64,000 bases of DNA from assembly GCA_011009095.1 (NCBI GenBank), contig VTPC01090572.1, forward strand, positions 379,935-443,934, written 5' to 3'. Below the pieces are notes generated by a model. It was not told the DNA's origin, did not search any database, and saw nothing but the letters and a program-made list of their open reading frames with translations. The position numbers and the translations under genes are program-made. Shown here one piece after another: positions 1 to 13,071 of the stretch. This DNA is from Ignelater luminosus (Eukaryota > Arthropoda > Insecta > Coleoptera > Elateridae). Position 1 is the first letter of the stretch, and the number at the start of each line of letters is the position of its first letter.

Positions 1-1982
1 TGTTGTCAAAATGACCAGCAGTTTTTGGGGTTAATTTGCTGTCATTAGGAGTTTATTTTCTAAAACAAAAGAGCAGTACTGATTCAATTGTTATAAAAAA
101 GCATCAGAGCTTTTGATATAATCTTAAAACTTGAATAATTCTTTATTTTTAAATAGAGCAAATTACAAATGTAAAATTAATAGCTATTCAGAAATGCATG
201 GAAATAATACATAAATAGTATTTTGAGTACAAAGACACTTCTAAAACGAGAAAAAATGTTCATTTTGACAGAACACCATTTTCAATAATAATGAATAATA
301 AAAAAATGTATTCCTAATGACAACTTACAATGTTGCTTGTTTATAAGCCTCACAATGTAATTGAACTTCAATTATGCATTGGTATAATCAATAATAAGTC
401 AATCTTCTAATCGTCTAACGTCATCATTCATAAAATGCAGCAGACTTCAGTGCTTATTATAGTTGGTTCTTCACATTAAAAGAGTACAAACTGTAAATTC
501 TAATTAACATGCAATCTTCATGCTATCTAAAAAGACATCCTTTCTTTTGACAATTCATGTTATTGAGAAAAACTTAACTTGGTGATTTTTTATTCTACAA
601 AATACGTTTTTATGTTTATGGCAACGTGTAATGACAAAAATTATTGGACACCTGTTATAAATTCTTGGAAAACAAATAAATTGATTTAAATGTTTTGTAG
701 CCTAATTTCCAAACATTTACATATTGTTGGGTTACATTACAAATTTGATATTAAATGAACTTACTAAGTAATTAATGAAATATTAAAATAGTATGAGTAA
801 ATATTATCATTATGAACACAGGCTGTTGAATTTTGTGGGGATATCTACGACTATTTTAGCAATGACACTGTGAGGATGTATAGAATTCGTTCACCATGTG
901 ACTGCTTTGATGAGTAAACAAAGATACTATTGGGAGCAATTGTAAGCAAACTTATTTAATTTACATTTATACATCTAAATCGATCATTTACTTTCAAGTA
1001 AGTGCTCCCGATAGTACATAACGTATAAAAATCTTGGTTTTCTCACCACAGCTTATTTGAAACACCACATGGATGAACCTTATTAAAATAACAGATTACT
1101 GACATGTTGCAACTTGTGAGGTTATGTTATGTTATAGGTAAAAAAAGCAGGTATTCGAAACTGGCGTTGCCCCATAGTTACTAGTCATGGCTAACTTGGA
1201 CTTCTTTTTATTTTCCTGAACACACTATTGATTTGTATAACCAAGGTATTTCTTTATTTTATTAAAAGCAGCTAATAACAGAATAGTTCAGTACATTAGA
1301 AAATCATTATCATTCCTATCTACATTTTTTTTCAAAGCTTGATTGTCATCTCAATATTTACAGATCTGGGTGTCAGATAATACTATGGAACAAATGCCGG
1401 TAAGTATAATACTTATATGAGAATTATTATATACAGGATGATCAAATAAATTGCTCTTAAACCTCATAAGATGATCTTTGAGCTGATTTTGAGTGTAAAA
1501 ATCCACATGAAAACTAAGACGTTCTTTTCTTTTTGAAACTATTCTAAACATTCTGTGAACAGCTTAAGTTAAACATTAGCCAACATATTGCATCACTTAT
1601 AACAGAACCTGTAACGAAAGTAAATTTTGAGGTTAATAAAGACAAATTTTTGAATTGATAGAAACAATCCTGTTAAGTTTAACTAGAGGACTATTGCAGT
1701 GGATATATTATTGTTACAATAGTTGTATCTGTGGCAATAATCCTCTAGCTTAACTTAATCAACGATTGAGAGACTGGACCTAAATTGGTCTACATGAACT
1801 TTTGTAATTGTTTTCTAAATCAGGCCTATTTTTATTTTAGTGAATTTTTCAACTCAAGACTATTTCAAAGATCGATTGAAGCAGCATTTTTAAAAACTAT
1901 TTAAATTTAATGCACTAGCGTCTTCGCTAATAATAAAGAAAAACGAATGAATTGATAGGACTCTTTGCATTTATCCTAACAG
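1..1982 (+). other. Presumed intron of the domino-like gene
   Basis: No coding exon was recognised here. The sequence is AT-rich with frequent stops in all frames, and it ends in a pyrimidine-containing acceptor (tttatcctaacag) directly before the first recognised exon, so it is most simply a long intron of the gene that continues to the left. A short hairpin repeat lies at 1673-1758. A fragment at about 1434 (atacaggatgatcaaataaa) resembles the end of a TA-inserting DNA transposon but has no partner end. Confidence 0.55.
1673..1758. repeat. Short palindromic MITE-like hairpin
   Basis: The left arm (1673-1705, beginning ttaagtttaactagagga) is nearly the reverse complement of the right arm (1726-1758, ending tcctctagcttaacttaa), with a loop of about 20 bp. 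The arms differ at only a few positions. A related but different hairpin sits in an intron of the same gene at 3477-3576. It is most likely a small non-autonomous transposon. No coding capacity. Confidence 0.6.
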
Positions 1983-4900
1983 ATGTGGTGTCCTCCGACT
2001 CCTCCGCAACAAGACACCGACGTTTACATCGATCACACTTTAACATTTTTATATGACATGAGTGTAATGACTGAATCTCAACTGCCTCCTGTTTATGTTA
2101 AAAAAGAAGGAAAACGATCGCGCCACGATTCTGGTATGATCGATTCGCGTAGAGCCCTGAAAATACAACGTAAAGATGACTCGGTTTCCGCTCCCAGATC
2201 TCTTTTTGAGAGGCCGTCGCCCGCGTTAGTGAAAATGCGTCGCGATATGAAATTACAGAAGTACAGAGGTATAATCAGACCACCAGTACCCATACCAGGT
2301 ATAAAATTGGCCATTTCTAAACCTACTAGTGACCAACCGTGTTGGCATAATTGGACAGTACATGAGGATATGGCTTTGTTGAAAGTTATACAAACACTTC
2401 AAGGTTTACCTTTGAATTTAATGATCATCTCGCCTGGACACACTCCCAACTGGGATTTTGTTGCCGATTACGTTAATACAGTATCTATAACATATCGGTC
2501 ACCAAAACAATGCCGTCACAGGTAAAAGTTATGGGCTTTTAAAGTAATCTTAAGGTGTTACATGAATGTTTTTTGTTAGGTATGAAACTGTAATCATTCC
2601 ACGTGAAGAAGGTAAACAAATATTTGATACGTCTGCGCGTAAGAAGAAAACAAAGAGCACTGTGTATAAATTTCCAACTCAGACAAAAACCAATAGACCA
2701 ATGCGTACTGCACAATTGTATTCTCAAGATAACAATTGTACATTTTCTCAGTTGATGATTCAGCGCTATGAGGCTTTGAAAGGAATGGCAACTAAGAGAA
2801 CAACTACTACCAAATCAGTATTAAACAATCCATCTCTTAAGAATCCAAAGCATACGGCTGTATTGAATGAATGTGGAATTGACCTAGACCATCCGGTATT
2901 ACCTGTGGAAGTAGCTGCAAGAAGAGCAGAAAGACTTGCCCGGGAAAAGAAGTCGATGACTCCTGAACAACAATTAGCTGTAGCTCAGAGGTATTTTTAT
3001 TTGCATTTTTATTGGAATTACTTTAATTTTCTAATGCAAAAGGTTTAACACTTTTTTTTCTTTCAAAAGGCAATTTATTTCTAGATTGCAACTAATTAAG
3101 ACAGGTCAATTGTCTGGTGGCCAAGTTACTACAAACATTCAAACTACCATTGCTCAGATTATTACACCCACTACAACAGTGCAGTCGACTTCGTCACCCA
3201 TCTCTCAACCTCAGGTTATTACGCAAACAAGTGCTGTTGTTACTTCTGTTACTACTACAGTTGTTACTACACCTAGCACACCACCCAGTAAGTGTTGATT
3301 TTGTTGGTGTTTTTCAAATTGAAAGTGCAGTTTCTAAATCTACTCTGTTTTTGTATTGTATCAGTTGATGGAGGGAATTTTTTTTTGAAATTTACAAAAG
3401 TTAGAACAAACGTGTATTTCTTCCACTTCTGTGCTACTTCTGTTTATAGTTCTAAGGGTGGGTGGTACCTACTAGGTAAGTTCAAATTTTAATCAAGGTT
3501 CAACTACATCTACATGAAAATGATTATTGTAACAATTGTTTTTATGCAGTTGAACCTTGATTAAAATCTGAGCTTACTATATGTGGACAAATTGTTATGG
3601 ACAGCCAGGTTTTGTATTTAATTTAATTGTAGAATGGTATTTCCTAGGTAGAAACTATTTCTATGAAAATATGAACGACTTGAGAAATACTTTTCTAGGT
3701 TTGACTTGAACAGAATTTTTATAGCATTTACCAGAGTCTGTAGTTAAACTTAACCCAATGATTGAATTGAAAAAGTGGACCTTAAGTCTGTTATCAGACT
3801 ACTGTACTAGAACACAGATTCTTATATAACTGAAGTGGGGTAGTAAAGAAATAAGTGAAAGACTTCTTTTTGTTTGTAATTTTTAAGATTATCTTATTAT
3901 TGTACTTGGTCACACTCAATAAAATTCTTATTTTAAGGTCAATTGAGAACCCAACGCATTGTGGCCACACCTATCCAAACCCCAACTGTTGTATCTGTGT
4001 CAGGTCTGAGTCCAGCTCAATTAACTGCAGCAACTCAAAGATTAATTGTGTCAGGTACGCCAGGACAGGCTAAAGCTGTCGTTGGTGGAACAGCCACGGT
4101 TGCTGGTAAACCCATCAGTCCAGCTCAGCTTCAAATGATCCGACAAGCTACCTTAAAGCAACAACAATTACGTTTACAAGCCAGTGGACTGACTGCTCAA
4201 ACTGTAAAAACTACAACGGTAACAATTGCCGGACAAACTGCAGTTCAGGTGCAGTTTACTCAAGCACAACCGAGAACTCAGGTAAAATGCTCATAGATAT
4301 TTTATTGAATTAGGTTTTTACTTTCCTTTTTGTTGTTATAGTTTGTCAAACAAGGTACAGTGACAGTGAGTGGTAAGCAAGGAATTACTCGTACAGTAAC
4401 AGAAACAGAAATGGCCCAGCTGTTAAAACGTCAACAGCAGTTGCAGCAACAGAAAGTGTTGGCTGCTGCTGCTGCAGCCAGTGGATCGCAAACGACTACC
4501 ATACAAAACCTATCACCTCAAGTATTTGCACAAGCTATCCAGCAAGCTAGTACATCGGGAACACAAGTTGCAACACTTGTCAAAACAGTATCGAGTGCTG
4601 GAGGTAATTTCCAATTTAATTTGTATGACTTGGTATAACTATTACAATTTTAAAAATATTTTAGTAACTCAAACTGTTACGATACCTGTTTCTGGAGTGA
4701 CAGTAGGAGGTACTCCAGTAAAAGCAACTCTAGCTCCAGGAGTAAAAGCAAATACCCCCCAACAAATTCGCCACCTGCAACTGCAACAACAATTGTTGGG
4801 ACCGAAAAAAATAGTGAATCAGAAAATTGCTGGAATAACACAAGTGACTGGCAAAGGTGGCGTTGCTACACAGCTTATTGTTGGATCGAAACCTCTATCC

Positions 4901-5891
4901 ACCGCTCTAACAATGCAGCAGTTCCAGCAAGTTATCAGATCTCCTTTAGCTGTACCTCAAGGGCCAGTAGTGCTTGCAAAAGGAACACCACGCGTTATAC
5001 CAGTCAATACTGGCCAAGGTACAAAACAGACAATACAGGTAGGTTTTCTGTCTTGACTTTATTGTTACAACCAAAATTCATATCAAAAATTTATAGGTGG
5101 TTGCTGCATCTCAAGGATTAAGCACTGCAATCCGTCCTCAAGCATCATCTACTCTGGCCGGTGCATTAGCAGGAATTAAAGTTCAAGGAACTGCTAGTTC
5201 ACAAGCGCAGCAGGCATTGCTATCACAAGTGTCTGCTGCTTTACAGAGCCAGAATGTAGGCGTACGACAAAATAGTCCGGTTCGTATCCAAGCGGCTAGT
5301 GGAACACCATTGGTCGCAGTGTCCGTACAATCAAGTTCAAGCACACAACAAGGTGCATCACCACAAACATCTAATACTGATAGGGTCGAACAAGTAAGTA
5401 GGTTTTTGAAAAAATGAATTGATTTTTAATTTTGTATTTTGTAACTTTAATTTCTCTGCTTTAAAAGGTTCTGTTTATAAATTGTATGAAAATTGATGTA
5501 TTAATTTTTACAAAGATAAGAAGTTTAATTTTTCAAACAGCCTTTCGTATTTTTCTGTGATTACTATTACTATAATCCTATAATATAAGATGTAGTTAAT
5601 TAGTATAATAATTATTGATGACTATAATTTAATTTCTAAGTTATAAAATTAAAAATATTAATTTAATTTTGACAAAAATGTACATTGATGTATAACTATT
5701 TTTATTAAACAAATAATTACATAATTTCTTTTCTAATCTATGTGTTTTATTTTTTTATTTGGTAAATAGTGCATGTGGATGTGCATTGTGGTATTGATGT
5801 CTAGCACAGAGTTTTGAAAATATTAATTCTGAATTGATTCACAAGATTTTTTGAAGATTTTTAACACATTCTTATTTCGTTACAGGGATAA
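1983..5891 (+). CDS. dom: Domino/EP400-like SWI2/SNF2 chromatin remodeler, C-terminal exons (5' part outside window)
   Basis: Exons read as 1983-2521, 2580-2990, 3085-3287, 3938-4281, 4342-4603, 4665-5038, 5097-5393 and 5886-5891. All introns are GT-AG, the phases agree and the total of 2436 nt gives 811 codons plus TAA. The first visible residues (MWCPPTPPQQD) match the segment that follows the helicase region in Domino/EP400 proteins. Residues about 121-185 form a SANT/Myb domain beginning WHNWTVHEDMALLKV and ending at QCRHRYE, split across intron 1. The rest is a Gln/Ala/Thr/Ser/Val-rich tail with QQQLQQQ and a run of six Ala. In known animals this protein is the ATPase of the Tip60/SRCAP-type nuclear complex that exchanges H2A variants; the ATPase itself is not in this window. 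The last exon codes only Gly-stop, so alternative 3' ends are possible: reading through intron 7 would stop at 5415. The gene assignment is confident, the final exon less so. Confidence 0.88.
3477..3576. repeat. Hairpin MITE in domino intron 3
   Basis: The left arm at 3477-3509 (taagttcaaattttaatcaa...) is the near-perfect reverse complement of the right arm at 3544-3576 (...ttgattaaaatctgagctta), around a loop of about 34 bp. It lies inside the longest intron of the gene (3288-3937) and accounts for part of that intron's extra length. No TSD could be assigned. Confidence 0.65.
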
Positions 5892-5952
5892 AGTATTGAG
5901 AAAAGCATCCAACAGCTTGAAACTAATGTAACATAATTGTACATTTTTTGTA

Positions 5953-5958
5953 AATAAA
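5953..5958 (+). terminator. Polyadenylation signal of the domino-like gene
   Basis: A canonical AATAAA lies about 60 bp after the proposed stop codon at 5889-5891. A further aataaa occurs about 50 bp downstream in an AT-rich stretch and could serve as an alternative. The signal agrees with the gene ending here rather than continuing to the right. Confidence 0.55.
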
Positions 5959-6299
5959 AATTTTGAAGTTAAGAGTTTATTTATATTTAAAATTGTATAA
6001 TAATCAATAAAAATTTTATTTAAACGGAAAATTTAATTCCTTAAAATTTCGAGAAAAGAAAAGAAGGAATCTGCTGATAGTGCCGAAGCGTAACACTAGG
6101 TGGCAACACGTACATTCAACAAATGCAACATTGTGGGGGTTTTCTAAATGAATAATTCTTTAATTTCTAAATTAAGCTGTTACTGATAACAAAATAAAAT
6201 ACATCTTCAGTGTTAAATAAAATAGCAATACGATTAATAATGTAGAAATTTAGATTCTGCAGTTAATTTTTCAAATTGCAACTTTTCTATATATGGCAA

Positions 6300-6512
6300 C
6301 ACTGCGAGTCCATTGGCCTACTGTTTTCCTCAGGCAATTTTGGTGTCGAATTGTCAGTGCAGTTTTAGACGAGGTAGGGTGTGTTGTAGTGGACATTGTG
6401 TTGACTTTCATAACCTTTACGTGTGATTTTAGATTTTTGATAATCTTTCTGTGATCAAAATTTTTATCGGGAAATTAAGAAATGTGGAATTAATCTATCG
6501 TCTTCGAGGATT
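6300..6512 (+). promoter_or_regulatory. Candidate promoter and non-coding first exon
   Basis: This less AT-rich block follows the end of domino. It contains an insect-type initiator pentamer TCAGT (6354-6358) and, at 6513, a good splice donor context (ctgtgagtata) preceded by sequence without a clear open frame. It could be the start of a neighbouring gene whose coding exons lie far to the right or outside the window. No DPE or TATA box could be assigned at the expected position. Suggestive only. Confidence 0.25.
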
Positions 6513-8577
6513 CTGTGAGTATAACCTTACTTTTAAATGTCAGATTTTTGAAATAATTCGTATTTTCACTATGTTTTCTGTGAATATTTTTGGTGATTTA
6601 TCAAAATGTAGCTGTAATTTTTGATAAATTTTTGTACGGTTTGAAAAATTATTGCGTACATGTCTATTTTAGCATTTATAAACAGAGCGGTTATACACGT
6701 GGATAAATTGTACGTATTTAAATTTTAAAAATGCTTGCTAGCAAAGGTCTTAATTTTTATGTTAAAAATAGTAATAAAACCACTATTTATATATTTATTT
6801 AATTGGCAGAATTTTAATGGTATTTCATTAGTTTGCGTTATTATTTACTCGTTGGAAAATAATTTATTATTGTTATAAAGTAAATGAAGTGATGTTTAGT
6901 TATCTGTAATCTTGAAAGTGATATTTAATTGCATAAACTTTGCCCTTTATGTTTTTTGCGAATTATGTAAAGCGTAAACACATTGTGGAGACTCTAATAA
7001 AACTGTAGCAACTGGAAAAGCCTTTTTAAAAAAAGCTTTGTTATTTTTTAATCTTTTTTTAAGAGCTAGAAGTCTGACAAATATTTTTTTTAAATTAAAT
7101 TATAAAATCTTTCAACAGTTTTCTTGTGATATAAATTTACATTTTTCTTTTCAAGATGAATACGAAAGCAAATCTGTTTGTTAATATTGACCTACATTAG
7201 TTTACAAATAATAAATTCTGAAGGTTACAATTACAACTCGTATTATACAATGTAATAATTATAATGTAAGTCAAGAGGAAGCAATGCTTGTAGGGGTTAT
7301 GTATGAAACGAAAGTTTCTCATCTGTTTTCCTCCACTCTCTCTTTATAATAAAACGCTTCTCAAAAGTCTCACAGAGAGTTGAGTTGACTCTCTTTTGCT
7401 ACAGAACAGCAGGAAAGAGGTCACAATTTCATTGCACATTACTGTGGATTGCGGCGCGAACGTTTCGACATTTTCTTTCCCAACAGACCGGACGTCGTTT
7501 CCATTTTAAGTGACCCTAGTGCTTTTTGTATTTTCTTTTAAAAAGTACAGTTAGAGATGATGCAGTTTAGTTCATTCGTCTGAGCTCCGTTATATTATTA
7601 GTATTAGTATTTATTTGGCAGCAACAAAGTGAACTTGTTTTACCAAAATGGGCCTTTGTACGTGTGCTCTCAAACTAGACGGCTGAGATTATTTATTTAA
7701 AGACGAAATGTATGGACGACACTTAAGCTTTGAGAAAGAGGAGAGAGAAAGAATAGAAACATGAAAAAGTCTAATTTTTCTAAGATGTTGAAAACGTAAT
7801 GATCGACTATTTATCTGATAAGCTTTCGTCGTTTGTTTTAAGTTGAATTCTTCGTTAACTAAGATCGCTTTGTTCGAGTTCAAATTTTGCTGACAATGAG
7901 CTGATTCGATAAGAAATTTTTATAATTCAAGTCATTGTATTGCATTGCAAGGTAGATTAGAAAGAGAAAATAATGGAAACAGCTCACAGTTATGTAATTT
8001 GTTAAAAAGTGCACAGACAAGAAATCTTACGGGTCATTGCAATCATGATAAAAAATAGATATTAGACAATGATTTAAATATTAATGGATTGAGAATTTAG
8101 CGAATTTGCATACATAAAATAAAATTTGTATTAGGTGCACGCATTTAGAGAAGAAGGTAGGAAACTTTTCTAAATAACAGTGGTACATGCGGTAAAGGGC
8201 ATATTCGTGTTAACCTGTTGTGGCAGGGTTCTTTGAATTTCCTTTCTTGTGTAAATACTGCCGCTTACTACCTCCCATTATGGCAGGATTTTCTCGAACT
8301 TCTCTCCTTTCCTGTCTCAGGTGGACCGGTAAAGGGCCATTCACTTGTATATGCAGTTACCCGTTGCCCTGATAATTTGTTTTATTCTGAGCATTTCCTT
8401 CTCTTTTCTATTTTAGGTATACTTTTTCTTTTGTTATTGTTTTGAAGAATTCTAAAATCTTTACTTGATTAAAGAATACGAAACACATTTTTACAAATGA
8501 TTTTTTAAATTTATTTAAAAAAATAGAAGGGGAAACATAGGGTGCAATTATGGGACCACAATTGTTCAATATACGTA
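6513..8577. other. Non-coding, nothing recognised
   Basis: AT-rich sequence with no supported exon. Around 7260-7700 the composition becomes more mixed, with CT-rich and GA-rich tracts and a short GC-richer block at 7440-7500, which could be regulatory. I see no repeat structure or protein similarity that would support a feature. Confidence 0.4.
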
Positions 8578-9809
8578 TAGGGTGATTCTTAACTTCCTTT
8601 TTTTCCTTTTAAAGGATATAGAGAGGGCCGTAAAAGGAACCGATCTACGTTAAATTGCATGAACAAAAGTCGTATAGTTTCAGAGTTGGAATAACTGGGT
8701 ATCGTGTTTGAGAACTTCTGTACATAACCGCATTTTGTAATACAATAATTTAAAAACTAGCCTAGCCTTGAACTGAAACAATCAACCCTGCGTGGCCTAC
8801 AGCTACTATAAGTAGAAATCAAATTGCAATACACAGATAACTGTTTATTAAATTGAAAAAACAAATTTAAATTATGTTTAATAAAGTTGAAGAAATGGTA
8901 AAGAAAGAACAATAATTGCAATGCTTGTTCAAAATTACGACTTTCAGCTTGAACTCACAGTCTAGCACGTTAAATCCAAGATTGGACACACGCTTGAAGA
9001 TGACCTCCTTGCCGAATGCTTTCTGTAGCGTTGTGTATTCTCTGCAACATTTGTTCTTGGGTAGCAATCTGTTCTTGATAAACCAATGATTTCATATGCT
9101 CACATAAATAAAAATCTACCGGATTTAGATCCGGCGATCTCGAAGGCCAGGCAACCGGACCTCCACGATCAGGAAAAATTGTATGTAGATGTTGTTGTAC
9201 CGTTCTATAATAATGTGGGGGAGCTCCGTCATGTAGGAACAACACACGTCGACGAACGCGGTACGGGTACAGTAACTCTTCGTGCATCGTCCACCAAATA
9301 GTGGATTGTGAGGTATTGACTTCCCGAGCAATTTGACGCGTGCTTAAAGTGGGATATTCTTCAATTAAATCCATAATGAACTATTATCATGTCTACAAAT
9401 TCTTCATCTGTATACATTCTTCAATTCAGCACAAAATGGAAAATGATGGAAGATGATTTAATCAATTACCAACCTTTGGCGCTACGTACAAGATGATGGA
9501 ATTAAACAAGTAAGTATTTCTTTTTTCGTAAGTAAAACGTAAAACGTCACTAAGACAAGTTTTGTGCAAAGTTCAAAGGCGACTACACAGTTAGCTACTG
9601 TGTAACCAGAAATGGTCAAAATTAAAGTGGCTATGCCTATTGAATATGTTAGCAAACAGTTTCAGATATCAAACGGTGGGTCCAGTTATTTAAAGCTTTA
9701 TATCTTCGAAACTATGCATGTTTTGTTAATGCAATTTAACGTAGATCAGTTTCTTTAATGCCTTCCTCTTACCCTTTAAGGGCAAAAGCACAAGTTGAGA
9801 ATCACCCTG
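8578..9809 (-). mobile_element. Tc1/mariner-like DNA transposon, internally deleted
   Basis: The 5' end (tagggtgattcttaacttcc) and the 3' end (ending ttgagaatcaccctg) are inverted repeats with TA on both outer sides (8576-8577 and 9810-9811), as expected for this superfamily. Similarity between the two ends continues inward for about 120 bp; both contain versions of gcaatttaacgtagatc and actgggt/acccagt. The transposase remnant lies on the minus strand inside. At about 1.23 kb the element is close to mariner size, but its coding region is too short. Confidence 0.85.
8970..9374 (-). pseudogene. Mariner-like transposase remnant
   Basis: The 134-residue frame starts with an HTH-like segment (LSTRQIAREVNTSQSTIW), then jumps directly to the second catalytic motif (LFLHDGAPPHYY) and to the third-acid region (WPSRSPDLNPVDFYLCEH). 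In intact IS630/Tc1/mariner transposases a stretch with the first catalytic Asp lies between the HTH and the HDGAPPH motif; here it is absent, with the junction near residue 40. The third acidic position reads Asp in NPVDF. The protein cannot be active. The frame ends shortly after a helix that usually closes the catalytic domain. Confidence 0.85.
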
Positions 9810-12246
9810 TATATAAAATTGAATATTTGATTAAAAAGTAAATTGATTAATTAGTAAGTAATAGACAAATATTTATGGAATAATTTCCCGAGGCAAAAAG
9901 TAATCAGCCGAAGGTTAATATGCATTCAGTAAATTCCACTTACACATACCGAGCTGAAATTATTCATGCGCGGCTGGTTAAAACGTCTGTCATAGCAAAA
10001 TGTTCACTTGACATTAAATAACGACGGTTACAGAATTTGCACTGCAGTCAATTTGTATAAAATTAATTGAATTGATGTGGTTAATGTCAGTGATAGGTAT
10101 AAATGAGGGAAAAGGGACCCGATGTAAAACTTATTTAATCTTTTTTTTCGTGTAACAAATAAACAACCTTGAACTATCATCTTGTAAACCAACAAAACAT
10201 TTAATCTTTTTTTTTAATAATGCAGTTATGCCAAACTCGAAGGTCATAATGCAAGTACAGCAAAAGATGCTTATAATTATAACTAAGGTGGGATGGTCAC
10301 AAAACAATAAAAATAGCTGGAAAGAAACTGCTGCTGAATAACATGAAAAATCAAGTGTACCATGAGTATTTAAAAACAGAAGTAGAACTATAGTAGGCTT
10401 AATTCTTCGTTCGAAATAATTTTTTCCTTGAATAGATCTTGAGTATGCGTCCGTTATACCTGCATATTTCCTGAATTCGAATTTACGTATACGCTTTTTA
10501 AATTTTATTTTTATACAACATTGGTCTTAATAATTTTCACAATTACCCTCTTTTTAATATATAGTATGCTCAATTTATTTCGCTACATCGAGGTAGGCAA
10601 CACGTACGACAAACGGTTGAATCTTACATGTAACTTTTGTTTATTAAATTTCTTTACATAACCAAAAATTAAAGTAAGGTTAGATAATTACTAAGTAACG
10701 AAAAAATTCTTGTCAGAATGGCAAGCAATTCATACTAATAGTTTTTTGTCTTCCATAGCTCTCTCTTTTAAAAATTGGAACTGTATTCTGTAATCACGAA
10801 GATATCCATGATATGCAAAGTGTTGCGAATAATTAAATAATAATTATTAGTTATTTATTAGTTAATGTTTTTGTGTTTGTTTATGTTGAGAATTTAACAT
10901 TTGTTATTTGAGTTCATATTGTATAAGAAAAGTTATGTATAAGAAACGTCCTCTACGCAGTTTAATCAAGTACTCGCAGTACTCGCAATTTAAAATTTAA
11001 AACAAAGAAGCCAGAACAAAGGAAAAACAAAAGCTGTCAAAAGAAAAGATAATAATAAACGCAATAGAGCAATTTTCAAAAATATTTATCAGAAGTAATA
11101 GGGGACATTGTAAGTTGGCAAAAATTTGATTTATTTGAATTAATACTTATTTAATTTTAGGAATTTGAGTTTGTGTTGTACGTTTATGTGCAATTATACA
11201 TTGAATACAAGTTTGGATATCTCATTTGCATGTTGATATACTTACACTATATTGCTAAGTATGATACTCACTGCAAATTCTGTCAAACTATTTCCAACAC
11301 AGTGTGTTGTCTACCCATTTGTAGCACCTTAAATTGGGCACACTGTATTACTGATAATTCGATCAGAGCTGGATGCATTACTCATAAAAAATAATGCATG
11401 ACCGTTACCAATTACTTCTAATAAAAAAGGGATAAGTCATAAAAGAAGGAAACCAGCAAAATACAATTTAAAATTTTACAAAAAATCAAGTTTAGAAACG
11501 AATGTTCAAAAAAAGTATCTACTTCAAGTTAGGTTTTATACGCACTTCACTTAAAAAGGCTGATGGTGTTATCATTTTATGTTAAGTACATTTCGAAGTA
11601 GGTATAAAGCTGAATTTGATTGACTTACCTCTTTTTTCACAAAGGTGCACGTTGACTTACCTCGCAACTGAATATCGGAAAAATGACACTGGATGCTAGA
11701 AGGTTTTTTAACACCAATCTTACAAACATTACAGAAATTAAACATGTATTTAAGTAATCATAAAGTAATAGGCAAAAGTAACATCAATTATAACAATAGT
11801 AGTACAAAAATAAATACTTCAAAATTTTAATCTTCGTCAGAAGATGTCAGGAAGCAGATCAAGATCTCCAATTATGGAATTTGGAAATGCGATTTTTCAA
11901 ATTTGACGGTTGAAAAGTTTGTGAAATTTTGATATCTGTAGCCGTTTTTGACATAAAACAAATTTAAATATAAAATACCAAAAGAACTACGCCTGGAATA
12001 TTTGTAATAGTAAACGGTTCAATTAGAAGAACAGTTGAAGCCTACATTATGGCTCGCGGTAGTCATCTTTCCGAATTCTTGTAATGAATATTACTTTATG
12101 TCTGTAGTTTTAAGGCATTCTTTAAATCAAAATGTTAAAAGAAAGTAATTTTTTAAAAAATTTTAACGCTCTGCATATAGGAAACGGTGAGAAATTGGAC
12201 AGATGTTAACAGAAACTTTTTTTTAAATATTTCGAGTTTACACTTC
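9810..12246. other. Non-coding, nothing recognised
   Basis: AT-rich sequence without a supportable gene. Several runs of T and A occur, and open frames are short and have no recognisable motif. It ends at an assembly gap. Confidence 0.4.
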
Positions 12247-12560
12247 NNNNNNNNNNNNNNNNNNNNNNNNNNNNNNNNNNNNNNNNNNNNNNNNNNNNNN
12301 NNNNNNNNNNNNNNNNNNNNNNNNNNNNNNNNNNNNNNNNNNNNNNNNNNNNNNNNNNNNNNNNNNNNNNNNNNNNNNNNNNNNNNNNNNNNNNNNNNNN
12401 NNNNNNNNNNNNNNNNNNNNNNNNNNNNNNNNNNNNNNNNNNNNNNNNNNNNNNNNNNNNNNNNNNNNNNNNNNNNNNNNNNNNNNNNNNNNNNNNNNNN
12501 NNNNNNNNNNNNNNNNNNNNNNNNNNNNNNNNNNNNNNNNNNNNNNNNNNNNNNNNNNNN
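12247..12560. other. Assembly gap (314 N)
   Basis: A run of 314 N. Because the length is not a round number it may be an estimated size. Any frame crossing it is meaningless. Confidence 0.98.
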
Positions 12561-12888
12561 AAAAAAAGGTTGGTCTAAATCGGAGCTTTCGTTAATTTTT
12601 AAAGCAGACGTTTTCGAAAAACCTCGAAGTTAACCGAATCGAATCGGCTTTTCTGCTGAGCGCAGAGGAACGCCGATCTTGAATTAGGGGTCGTCGCATG
12701 TTCTACTCACGTCGGTCGGACGTAGGTAAAGGACACTAACCGAAACACGAAACGGCGCTTCGATGTCTTTCGACAATTCCCACCCTGGACGCTTATAAGG
12801 CCCGAAATCGAATTCGTCTGGGAGTACACCCGATATTCTAAATAAAAGCAGCAAGTCTAGAATCATTAAATAATAAATTGTTTATATA

Positions 12889-13071
12889 CAGGGTCGCTGA
12901 AAAGTATGGAAACACGCTACTCCCGCAGAAACGGTAAGGAATAGACAAATGAAATCTGGAGAGCTTAAAGTAGGTATTTTGTGCCATGTTTTGCGAAGGC
13001 AATTAAAAACAAATCTTCAATTGTTTTTTCGTACGACCACCATCTTGAATTTCTTTAAATGGATAACCCTG
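12889..13071. mobile_element. Small TA-flanked MITE or internally deleted DNA transposon
   Basis: The left end reads cagggtcgctgaaaagtatgg after TA (12887-12888). The right end reads ggataaccctg before TA (13072-13073). The terminal cagggt/accctg pair is inverted and the target is TA, as in Tc1/mariner-derived MITEs. Similarity beyond the terminal bases is weak, so this may be a solo relic of a larger element. Confidence 0.5.

Noticed and set aside
12187-12633. Open frame spanning the first assembly gap
   Set aside because: Most of it is N; the flanking residues match nothing.
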